A DNA stretch of 12,926 nucleotides, taken from JBBSJT01 sp041691015. Its GTDB lineage: Bacteria > Chlamydiota > Chlamydiia > Chlamydiales > Parachlamydiaceae. This document shows, piece by piece, positions 1-6,661 of the stretch. The stretch is taken from NCBI GenBank assembly GCA_041691015.1, contig JBEPVN010000066.1, positions 1 to 12,926 on the forward strand. Reading direction: 5' to 3'. Position 1 is the first letter of the stretch; every line of letters begins with the position of its first letter. The notes beneath the pieces were generated by a model. The model saw only the letters and a list, made by a program, of their open reading frames with translations. It was not told where the DNA came from and made no database searches. The position numbers were made by a program, and so were the translations under genes.

Positions 1-123
1 AGCTCTGGATATTTTTTCTACGGTCGTTCTCATCACTAAGAGAAGGCTTATTATATAGGAAAATTTTAATAACGCAAGAAGTTCAATAAAAAATTTCTTA
101 ACTTATTAAAAGAAAATTAGTGC

Positions 124-147
124 AGCCTCCCGCGCTAGAGGCTTTTT
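124..147 (+). terminator. Possible small intrinsic terminator
   Basis: A 6-bp GC-rich stem (agcctc at 124-129 with gaggct at 138-143) encloses an 8-nt loop and runs into a short T tract (143-147). This is the layout of a weak Rho-independent terminator for a plus-strand gene lying to the left of the window. The T tract is short and is also the start of the adjacent hairpin repeat, so the resemblance may be accidental. No upstream gene can be confirmed from the bases present. Confidence 0.35.
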
Positions 148-178
148 GTAGCGTAGGCTAGTGCCTACGCTACAAAAA
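143..178. repeat. Perfect 16-bp hairpin repeat
   Basis: The arms at 143-158 and 163-178 are exact reverse complements around a 4-nt loop (tagt). The arm contains gtagcgtaggc. Because the T run is at the 5' end and the A run at the 3' end on both strands, neither transcript would have a U tail after the stem, so it is not a normal intrinsic terminator. Bases 145-159 match exactly the first 15 bases of the repeat unit at 12771-12785, which marks this as a solitary, symmetrised member of the family arrayed at the right edge. Confidence 0.85.
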
Positions 179-280
179 GACTGAAAAGTAGCCTCTTCAA
201 TTGGAAACAGCAAGTTTATCCTTGATTTTGTATTAAGAAAAATATAAAAATTTACATTTAGCAATAACAAAAGATAAAAA

Positions 281-1648
281 ATGAATGTAAACGAAATTTT
301 TAAAAACGTAATTTCAAATGTACCTTGTGTCCATACTCGGAAACCAACAACCAAAGAATTATTGATTCTTGCTATAGGACTTTCCATAATATTTGTAGCT
401 GTTGCGAGAAAATTTCAAAATTACTGGAACACTCGCAAAAATACAAAACCTATTCCACGAGAGCCAAAGAATGCCACACCTATTCCTCCGCAACCAAATA
501 ATGCCATACCGCAACAGAAACAAAAACAACCTGATGCTCCCCTGCCATCTCTCATCGTTCAGGAGAAGATCGAAGAGCCTGCGAGAACCCCAACCCCACC
601 CCCAAGCTTAAGTACAAGTACCGCAGAAGTTATTCCAGAAAGTGAAAAAATATTTGAGATTGCTGCAATTGACCCTGATTTCACGAAAAATTTATCAATC
701 GAAGAGCAGAGAAAAGCTCACCAAAATTCTAAAGAATACCTGGAAATTGCTTTAAAAAGTCTTAATGCCGAAGTTGATTTTGTTTCCCCAAAAAGTGTTA
801 TTTGCAAAGATCGTAATGAGGTTATTATCAAAAAAGATTTAAGACCAAATATTTTCAGTTGGAAAGAGGTCCCGGAAATCCAAGTGAATATTCAAAATGA
901 TGGCAAAAACCCTCTTCAAATCGTACTTTATGGAATTAGAAGCCAATACAATTTGAGCATGGCAGAAAACATTACGCGATTTACCCCAGCCCCGCATAAG
1001 GCAGTTGAAACTTGTGTAGCAGGCACTAGTTCCTCTCAAGAAACACATGCCCAATTGCAATTTCCAAACGAACAAGTGGAATTTATCAATAACGCATCAA
1101 ATCTTGGGTTTAATACCTTGTGCCATGTTCTTGATGAAACGACTAAAACGAGCATCGACAATGGATATTTTGCTCCGTTAAACGATAAATCAGCTCGGTT
1201 GGTGCTTGAACAAATAAAGAAAAATGGACAGAAAATGGAATTTCTGTGCGTTGGAAACACTCCTATCAAGGGCACTTCAAAAGTCTATATGATGCTAGTT
1301 CCAATCCCAGCATTTGGAGAATATACTCTCAAGTATGCGATCCTGGACTCAATGATAAAACAAGAACTTTCATTTCTTTGTGCTTTATACGGGTTTAGGG
1401 CTCAATTTCAACAAGCCATCAAATTAGCAGAATCAAATTATACTAAATCAGTAATTTTTAGACCATCGGCTTACCAGATAAGTTGTTTTGGTAACGATGC
1501 GGAGAGTGTTGCCAAAGGTTTTTATCAAGCAGCAAAGGAGCATGAACAGAAGTTAATATCCCTACACATACGTGTGGAATTCCAAGTACCTAAGAAATTG
1601 AAAAGCGATCCCATAAGGGAAGTTGTGGAGAAACTTTTTGGTTATTAA
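281..1648 (+). CDS. Membrane-anchored, proline-rich protein with a possible degenerate macrodomain/PARG-like domain
   Basis: The protein has 455 aa and no confident family. It has a short N-terminus, one hydrophobic segment at about 26-42 flanked by more Lys/Arg on its C-terminal side, and a Pro/Gln/Lys-rich linker at about 56-110. A folded region of about 130-440 follows. That region loosely follows microbial-type PARG (TIGR02452-like) proteins: a helix at 139-158, a strand-like segment at 198-206 (IQVNIQND), a SSQET motif (251-255) where the family has GGG-x-QEE, a VPIPAFGE segment (340-347), and FGNDAESVAKGFYQAA (403-418) resembling the family's C-terminal GvFgNdP..VA..F. The glycine run and second catalytic Glu are absent, so hydrolase activity is doubtful and ADP-ribose binding is only a guess. 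The ribosome-binding site is poor (AAAGAT before ATG). A weak TTGATT (222-227) / TATAAA (243-248) pair with a short 15-nt spacer lies upstream. Confidence 0.75.
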   Translation: MNVNEIFKNVISNVPCVHTRKPTTKELLILAIGLSIIFVAVARKFQNYWNTRKNTKPIPREPKNATPIPPQPNNAIPQQKQKQPDAPLPSLIVQEKIEEPARTPTPPPSLSTSTAEVIPESEKIFEIAAIDPDFTKNLSIEEQRKAHQNSKEYLEIALKSLNAEVDFVSPKSVICKDRNEVIIKKDLRPNIFSWKEVPEIQVNIQNDGKNPLQIVLYGIRSQYNLSMAENITRFTPAPHKAVETCVAGTSSSQETHAQLQFPNEQVEFINNASNLGFNTLCHVLDETTKTSIDNGYFAPLNDKSARLVLEQIKKNGQKMEFLCVGNTPIKGTSKVYMMLVPIPAFGEYTLKYAILDSMIKQELSFLCALYGFRAQFQQAIKLAESNYTKSVIFRPSAYQISCFGNDAESVAKGFYQAAKEHEQKLISLHIRVEFQVPKKLKSDPIREVVEKLFGY

Positions 1649-1735
1649 AATTTTGATTAATTAATAAAACTTTGCATGAAACATCTTCAAAATGCTACTT
1701 TGCAGTAACATGAGCTCTAAAATAAGGGATGTTTT

Positions 1736-2317
1736 ATGCATAAGTTTTTGATTTTTAGTTTATTGACGCTACTTAGTTGTTCATTGTTATTTAGTCATGA
1801 AGGGCATCACCATAAAACACTCGGCGCTATTTCAGAAAGCATTCATCCAACAGAGGACGCACCCACAATTAAACAGTTTGGAGGAAAGCCAGAAAGCTTT
1901 ACTCAATGGTTTGGCGGCTTTCACTTCATTATCCTCCATTTTCCAATTGCTTTGATCAACATGACAGCGATCGCTGAATTTCTCTATTTTTGGACAAGAA
2001 AATCCATTTTTGATTTATCAGCAACTTTTATGCTCATAACAGCTGCTATTTTAATCGTTCCTACTGCTATTTTTGGCTACATTTATAGTACAACCGGAGT
2101 ATATCAGGGATTACTCGCTGACTTTTTATGGTGGCATATGTGGTTTGGTATTTCAACAGCTGTTTTGACGATCCTGACCGCTTATTTAAAAATTAAAAAA
2201 GGCCCAATCCCCCTCTACTACATTTTACTTTTCATTATTTTTTTTCTAGTGAATATCACAAGCATGCTAGGTGGCGGAATGACGTTTGGTCCCTATCACA
2301 TGCTACCTCCTATTTAA
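1736..2317 (+). CDS. DUF2231-like small integral membrane protein
   Basis: The product is 193 aa with an N-terminal hydrophobic signal (1-20) and then a His-rich HEGHHH cluster at 21-26 that would face the periplasm. The signal contains LLSC (12-15), so lipoprotein processing is possible, but SPase I cleavage near Ser20 is equally likely. Four membrane segments follow at about 62-86, 94-117, 131-152 and 158-176. Helix 1 carries HFIILHFPIAL (63-73), helix 3 begins with WWHMWFG (132-138), and the end is Gly-rich (GGGMTFG, 179-185). Together these match the pattern of the DUF2231 family (HP..VHFPIAL in helix 1, conserved His in helix 3). The function of that family is not established; the conserved histidines suggest heme or metal binding, which is inference. 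A good RBS (AAGGGA, 1724-1729) supports the start. Confidence 0.8.
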   Translation: MHKFLIFSLLTLLSCSLLFSHEGHHHKTLGAISESIHPTEDAPTIKQFGGKPESFTQWFGGFHFIILHFPIALINMTAIAEFLYFWTRKSIFDLSATFMLITAAILIVPTAIFGYIYSTTGVYQGLLADFLWWHMWFGISTAVLTILTAYLKIKKGPIPLYYILLFIIFFLVNITSMLGGGMTFGPYHMLPPI

Positions 2318-2384
2318 TGAGATTATAGGGATTTAGCTAGATCAATTACTATCAATATCAACAATTCAAAACTAACTTAATAAC

Positions 2385-2414
2385 TTGACATACTAATTTA
2401 TTTAAACATATAAT
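2385..2414 (+). promoter_or_regulatory. Consensus sigma70/sigma66-type promoter
   Basis: TTGACA at 2385-2390 and TATAAT at 2409-2414 are both perfect hexamers, separated by 18 nt. Transcription would start near 2420-2422, leaving a leader of about 30 nt before the ATG at 2452. It is by far the best promoter in the window. It implies that the unrecognised gene downstream can be strongly transcribed by the main chlamydial sigma factor unless repressed. Confidence 0.8.
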
Positions 2415-2438
2415 TAATTAGGACATTAACCTAATTAA
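2414..2438. promoter_or_regulatory. Inverted repeat at the predicted transcription start (possible operator)
   Basis: Two perfect 9-bp arms, ttaattagg (2414-2422) and cctaattaa (2430-2438), are separated by 7 nt. The element begins on the last base of the -10 box and covers the predicted start site. A dimeric repressor could bind here, or the start of the mRNA could fold. The arms are AT-rich, so chance is not excluded. Confidence 0.45.
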
Positions 2439-2451
2439 CCAGGTATTAAAC

Positions 2452-3648
2452 ATGGATAGTTTAAGAAGTTTGGGCGACACTCTATACTTAAATTGTAAAT
2501 TACTTATTGACAAAAAGATGGCTGCGAAAGAGTCTTCCATAAACAGAATAGTAAATAATTTTTTTATTGAGAAGGGTGTGGATGCTACCCGTTCTGACCG
2601 TTTAAATATGAAAGTTAAAATCATCAAAGAATATAGCAGTTTAAAAATAACCGATGAGAATGAGCGGTTAAAGCGTGCTTCAGATAATATTAAATATACC
2701 GTCGAACAAAGACTTTTTAGACCGAGCGTTATTCAAAGGATAAAGAATGATGTTAATATCTTTGTCGGTCTTAAAAAAAATAAACTCGAAGATAAGGAAG
2801 ATCTCATTGATCTAGAAATTGTATCTTTCTTTAAAAAAAATTTCCCAAATGCAGATACTTCTCGGTATGCAAGCATGAAAATTAAAATCATCGAGGAATA
2901 TTCCAACTTAAAACAAATTCCGGATAAAAACCTCCGTTTAAGGACAGTTTTTGAAAATGTTGAAAATAATTTATTAAGCGACCAAGTCATTAAATCTTAC
3001 TTTAAAGAATATTTCCCGGGAACGGATCCAAGACCCTTCGCTCAGGAGATGAGGGGTGAAATACTTAAAGAATATTCCAATATGAGCGATGTCGATAAAA
3101 ATGAACGTTTTTCTTTAGCCGTCGCACAAGCAGTTGGCACTATGCAGCCAAAGATAATGCTCACACTAAATCTAAAACTCATCCCGGATACTCCTATCAC
3201 AAAAAAACCGGAACCCGATGATTTTTCGTTAAAAAAAGAAATCTATCTAAAAAATATTCAAAATTCTGATGACGACCGCGATAAAAAACTTAAAAGCTAT
3301 CTACAAAACCCTCAAGTCATTAAATTGGCAAAAGAAATAGAATCTGACATGGAAAAAGATGTCACATTAAAAACTTTCGCTGAGGGGTTGGGGGGAAAAT
3401 ACAAAAATGAAATTCTTGTAATTTTTGCGCATAAAGATGCGATAGGCGCAGATGAAATGACAGAAGTTTATCTAGCGGTCGTTCTTTTGCAGAAAAGCTA
3501 TAATTTTGCAAATGCGGTTGTAACCTTAGGAGAGCATCTCGAAAACGACACTAAAAATAGCAAATATCTTGGATTTATAGAATCTACAAATGCGCAACCT
3601 TCGGTAGGAATTTTTGCTATTCAAGATACAAAAGTAAACAATTTTTGA
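2452..3648 (+). CDS. Hypothetical protein with three copies of a ~50-residue repeat
   Basis: I do not recognise a family. The 398-aa, Lys/Asp/Glu-rich product has no signal peptide and no membrane segment. It holds three diverged copies of a repeat at about 30-80, 120-170 and 179-228. Each has a hydrophobic IV..FF / IKSYF start, a basic stretch, a Met-x-x-x-Ile core, EYS (60-62, 149-151, 207-209), a D-(E/K)-N-x-R turn and a trailing helix. A fourth, very weak copy may lie at 260-285. The C-terminal 300-398 is different and more hydrophobic (VYLAVVLLQKSYNFANAVV, 339-357). The repeats look helical and could form a binding scaffold, which is inference. A consensus promoter lies 38 bp upstream. 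The RBS is weak (ccagg). The last 28 bp overlap the 3' end of the convergent gene. Confidence 0.8.
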   Translation: MDSLRSLGDTLYLNCKLLIDKKMAAKESSINRIVNNFFIEKGVDATRSDRLNMKVKIIKEYSSLKITDENERLKRASDNIKYTVEQRLFRPSVIQRIKNDVNIFVGLKKNKLEDKEDLIDLEIVSFFKKNFPNADTSRYASMKIKIIEEYSNLKQIPDKNLRLRTVFENVENNLLSDQVIKSYFKEYFPGTDPRPFAQEMRGEILKEYSNMSDVDKNERFSLAVAQAVGTMQPKIMLTLNLKLIPDTPITKKPEPDDFSLKKEIYLKNIQNSDDDRDKKLKSYLQNPQVIKLAKEIESDMEKDVTLKTFAEGLGGKYKNEILVIFAHKDAIGADEMTEVYLAVVLLQKSYNFANAVVTLGEHLENDTKNSKYLGFIESTNAQPSVGIFAIQDTKVNNF

Positions 3649-5138
3649 GCTTCCGGATACATGAAAGGCATCATTTGCGCAAGTTGCGTAGCTGAAAAAT
3701 TGTCCACCATCGCAAAGCATTTGCTTTTTTCTGTTTCCAGTAATTTGTCCAAGTTTTGTTGAGATAAACGCTGACGAAAAGAGCCGGACTTGGAATTAAT
3801 TTCAAAGCGATGCGACAAGACTCCATTTAAGGCCATAGTTGTATGTTCATAACCCTCAAAAACAGATTCAATTGCAAATCCCGGAAAAAGTGTTCTCACT
3901 TGATTTTTACTTAATAAGCTCACATCAAGATTTAGATACTGGGCTTTTGTTAGCATTTCAATAATTGAAGGATCCAACTTTAAAAAATGACAAATAGATG
4001 AAGGAGGAATCAAACTAATCAATTCCCTCTTTTTATCTTGAGAATATTCATAATGAGTAAACAACGCCCTAAATTGATTCTCATTCATCTTGGAAAAGTC
4101 AATAGCAGTAATTTGTGTTGGAGACAGTAACCTCAAACAACTATTAGGGAGTATACAAAATCCATTTTTAATCTCATCTAAGGAGACAAGCGGCAAATTA
4201 TTTTTTGCGTCAGGGCCTTTAAATAGCAGAGCTGCATTTTCTTTATTTAATTTGGAAAGTTTTAAGGTCTTATAAAAACCGGTTGAAAACTTATCAAAAT
4301 GCACGCCGGATGATTTTTTCATGTATTGCTTTAATTGGGAATGATTTAACACTTCAATACGCCGAACAATGTCCTCCCTATTGCCATTACCCTCAATCAT
4401 TTTGTCCAATTTTTCCCCGGTAAATAAACTAAAGTTAAGAGGTATGATTTGTTTATCGGAAAAAAGCCTGCAAACATTTGGGTGAATTTTATCAGCAATG
4501 CTTTCTATTTCCTCTTTTAACAAATAAAGTATCTTGCCAAAACATAAGTCAAGATTACTAAAGAACCATGGTTTTTTAAATGATAAATCCTGAAACCGAC
4601 TTAGTAGCACAGGATTTTCTTTTGCAATATGTTGCAGCCTTAAAACTGCAGCTACATGCGGGATTTTTTCCAAATCACACACCTGACGATTTAAAAACGT
4701 AACATCATCACTTAAACCAAACCAAAGTGAAGAATCCAAAACAGGAAACACAAATCCTGCAAACTGCACCTCAGATAAACTAATTGATTCTAAAACAGAC
4801 TCTGCTGCCATTTGAAGTCTTTCAATAAAAGGAAACACCTCATTGATTTTATCCACATTTTGTGACAAATTTAAATAAGTTACAATCATAGGAGCTGTCT
4901 TCTTGCACTGCAAAGCTGTTTTAAAGTCTAAAAGATTTAAGCGTACACTCAAATGTGTGTTCACTGCTTTAAAGCCTGCAAGTATCGTATGTCCGGACCC
5001 ATTTCCAGCATCATGGACCTTCGTTGCAAGTCTCATAATTCTTTTTTGTAAAGGTGTTAACTTGTCAGCTTTATAGGCTTCACGAATTTCAGAAAAATAA
5101 GGAATTAAAGTTTTTAAGATTTCGTTTGTACTTAACAT
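3621..5138 (-). CDS. Hypothetical protein with recurring LS-x-x-Q..LDFS-type motifs
   Basis: The 505-aa product is unrecognised, with no evident signal peptide or clear membrane helix. The C-terminal half contains repeated units of about 24 residues: 225-247 (FSDKQIIPLNFS core), 337-360 (LSPTQITAIDFS), 395-418 (LTKAQYLNLDVS) and a shorter 481-501 (FSATQLAQMM). The pattern is L/F-S/T-x-x-Q-hydrophobic, then L/I-D/N-F/V-S, then an amphipathic stretch ending L-F. It suggests a leucine-rich-repeat-like or helical solenoid protein, a common architecture of chlamydial host-interaction proteins, but that role is inference. The N-terminal half (1-220) is helical and non-repetitive. The start is supported by GAGG (5144-5147) 5 nt before the ATG. 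The gene is divergent from the 452-aa paralogue pair and convergent with, and overlapping, the previous gene. Confidence 0.8.
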   Translation of the reverse strand: MLSTNEILKTLIPYFSEIREAYKADKLTPLQKRIMRLATKVHDAGNGSGHTILAGFKAVNTHLSVRLNLLDFKTALQCKKTAPMIVTYLNLSQNVDKINEVFPFIERLQMAAESVLESISLSEVQFAGFVFPVLDSSLWFGLSDDVTFLNRQVCDLEKIPHVAAVLRLQHIAKENPVLLSRFQDLSFKKPWFFSNLDLCFGKILYLLKEEIESIADKIHPNVCRLFSDKQIIPLNFSLFTGEKLDKMIEGNGNREDIVRRIEVLNHSQLKQYMKKSSGVHFDKFSTGFYKTLKLSKLNKENAALLFKGPDAKNNLPLVSLDEIKNGFCILPNSCLRLLSPTQITAIDFSKMNENQFRALFTHYEYSQDKKRELISLIPPSSICHFLKLDPSIIEMLTKAQYLNLDVSLLSKNQVRTLFPGFAIESVFEGYEHTTMALNGVLSHRFEINSKSGSFRQRLSQQNLDKLLETEKSKCFAMVDNFSATQLAQMMPFMYPEAQKLFTFVS

Positions 5139-5276
5139 CGTTGCCTCAAATATTAAAATATTAATTTTAAGCTATTCCATAGCCAGATTTTCTACAAGTT
5201 CGAATTTATCTTTAAAAATAAAGGATCAATTCTCCATGATGTGGAATTTCAAGGTTAAAAAAAAAGTAGGTTAAAC
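5139..5276. promoter_or_regulatory. Divergent intergenic region with weak candidate promoters on both strands
   Basis: This AT-rich 138-bp region must drive the 505-aa gene leftward and the paralogue pair rightward. Leftward, TTGTAG (complement of 5192-5197) and TAGCTT (complement of 5169-5174) are 17 nt apart. Rightward, TTCTAC (5190-5195) and TAAAAA (5213-5218) are also 17 nt apart. Both are poor matches and their -35 boxes overlap. An A9 tract (5257-5265) sits just before the rightward RBS. Confidence 0.3.
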
Positions 5277-5279
5277 GTG
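5266..5279 (+). promoter_or_regulatory. Conserved RBS and leader that sets the GTG start
   Basis: The sequence aggttaaac precedes the GTG at 5277 and recurs exactly (6653-6661) before the ATG of the downstream paralogue at 6662. The codons after both starts encode Met-Ala-Met-Ser. Conservation of RBS, spacing (6 nt from AGG) and the first codons argues that translation of the first gene begins at GTG 5277, not at the in-frame ATG 5283. Confidence 0.7.
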
Positions 5280-6635
5280 GCAATGAGTAGTAAAGTAAAT
5301 CCTTTCATGGAGTATGCTGCAAACTTATCAAAGGACATGCAAAAAAACGAAAATGAGTTAAAATCCCTTGTTGTAGATAATATACAAGCTATTTCTCAAA
5401 ATGCTTTGGAGCTCAATTTTATTCGTTTGGATGCTTTGCATATTGTAACCAACCACTCCTTGAACCTTGAAAATTTGAGGTTTATTTCACCGCAAGCAGG
5501 ATTATCAAGCTACTTGCCACAAACAGCTCTTTACTACTTAGGATACCCGCAAGTTAGTTCTGAGGCTTGTCATTATGATGACTTTATGACATTTATTGCC
5601 TCTTCCATACCTGATTTAGTGAATCTCCAAATCGAAGAATCCACATTTGCGAATTATTTCTTAAAAAATTATAAAACTTTGAAAATGGGACTTACATATC
5701 TTAAGGAATTTCATCGATTAAGTCTGCATGTTACTGCTGATAAATGCCTTTCTACAGCATTAGAAACTCTTGAAGTTGCAGCAAATTGCTTTAAATTGAT
5801 GCCTAATGAAGATAACACTATATTTTTTTTTACAAAGGAAAAACTTTTTAAAATATTAGACATGCAAGTTTACGCACCGCTAAAAAAACTTATGGAAATT
5901 GGCAAAACACATAGATTTACATCAAAAGCTGTGCTTGAAGAGATTTTTGGAAATGAGTTGATAAATTTCTTTGCCATTTGTATTCGGATGAAACAAGACG
6001 AATTAAATACTTTTTGTACTTCTTTGAATTTCTTAGATTCAGCCGACAAAAAAGATCAATTATTCATGCATCTTTTTAAATACAGAAGTTTTGCTCCAAT
6101 GCGCAGTTTTCTAACTTTGGCTTTATTAAGAGATCAAAGTGATTCAGAAACTACAGAACAATTTGAAATCAGGAAAAGCTCACTCCCTGTACAAACAGCC
6201 ATCAAATACATCCAAATGAAAATCAATCTTATAAAAACAAAAATAAATCCTAAAGAGCTCTTAATAAAATATTTTAAAGGGATCAAAGAAAATCTTCAAT
6301 TTTACAAACCTTTTCAGGAAAGTTTTAATTTTATTCAACATCATTACAACACCCCAAAAATTAAAAATTACGAGGGGTTGCCATTTTCAGTGGGAGGTTC
6401 TGATATTACAGAACTTATCGCAAACATTTGGCTTCAAGCAGATGATTTATCTCTGGTAACTCTAGCCACTCCTGAAGGAAGAAGAATTTTATTGAGTAGC
6501 GCAGAATTCTTATTTTTGGAAGGAACCTACACAAGAAGGCATCTCGATCCTGTTAAAGGAATAGAATGGGCAAAATTTTTCCCGGAAATCGAAGAGTTTC
6601 CGGTAATCCAATCAGCGATTAGAGAACTATACTAA
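5277..6635 (+). CDS. Hypothetical protein, first copy of a tandem 452-aa paralogue pair
   Basis: I recognise no known domain. The product is 452 aa, mostly helical in character, apparently soluble, and without a signal peptide or clear membrane segment. The blocks best conserved with the neighbour are about 77-91 (SSYLPQTA..YLGYP), 107-132 (IASSIPDLVNLQIEESTF), 191-211 (FKILDMQ.YAPLKKLM), 223-232 (IFGNEL.NFF), 340-365 (LQFYKPFQESFNFI) and 398-418 (GRRILL, EFLFLEG). These mark the likely functional core. The start is GTG. A T9 run (5823-5831, Phe183-185) is a possible slippage site that the paralogue lacks. The gap to the second copy is only 26 nt, so the two are probably co-transcribed. A secreted effector or structural role is possible, but nothing in the sequence decides it. 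Confidence 0.8.
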   Translation: MAMSSKVNPFMEYAANLSKDMQKNENELKSLVVDNIQAISQNALELNFIRLDALHIVTNHSLNLENLRFISPQAGLSSYLPQTALYYLGYPQVSSEACHYDDFMTFIASSIPDLVNLQIEESTFANYFLKNYKTLKMGLTYLKEFHRLSLHVTADKCLSTALETLEVAANCFKLMPNEDNTIFFFTKEKLFKILDMQVYAPLKKLMEIGKTHRFTSKAVLEEIFGNELINFFAICIRMKQDELNTFCTSLNFLDSADKKDQLFMHLFKYRSFAPMRSFLTLALLRDQSDSETTEQFEIRKSSLPVQTAIKYIQMKINLIKTKINPKELLIKYFKGIKENLQFYKPFQESFNFIQHHYNTPKIKNYEGLPFSVGGSDITELIANIWLQADDLSLVTLATPEGRRILLSSAEFLFLEGTYTRRHLDPVKGIEWAKFFPEIEEFPVIQSAIRELY

Positions 6636-6661
6636 AGATTTTTAAAAAAGTTAGGTTAAAC

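Noticed and set aside
1..89. Possible tail of an upstream plus-strand gene
   Set aside because: All three plus frames are open from the edge, with stops at 39, 58 and 89. No recognisable C-terminus lets me choose, so no partial gene is called.
143..178. Hairpin as an intrinsic bidirectional terminator
   Set aside because: The run after the stem is A on both strands' transcripts, not U, so it lacks the terminator tail.
106..387. Minus-strand open frame of 93 codons
   Set aside because: It runs through the hairpin repeat and overlaps the start of the well-supported plus-strand gene. No family resemblance; its hydrophobic stretch comes from AT-rich DNA.
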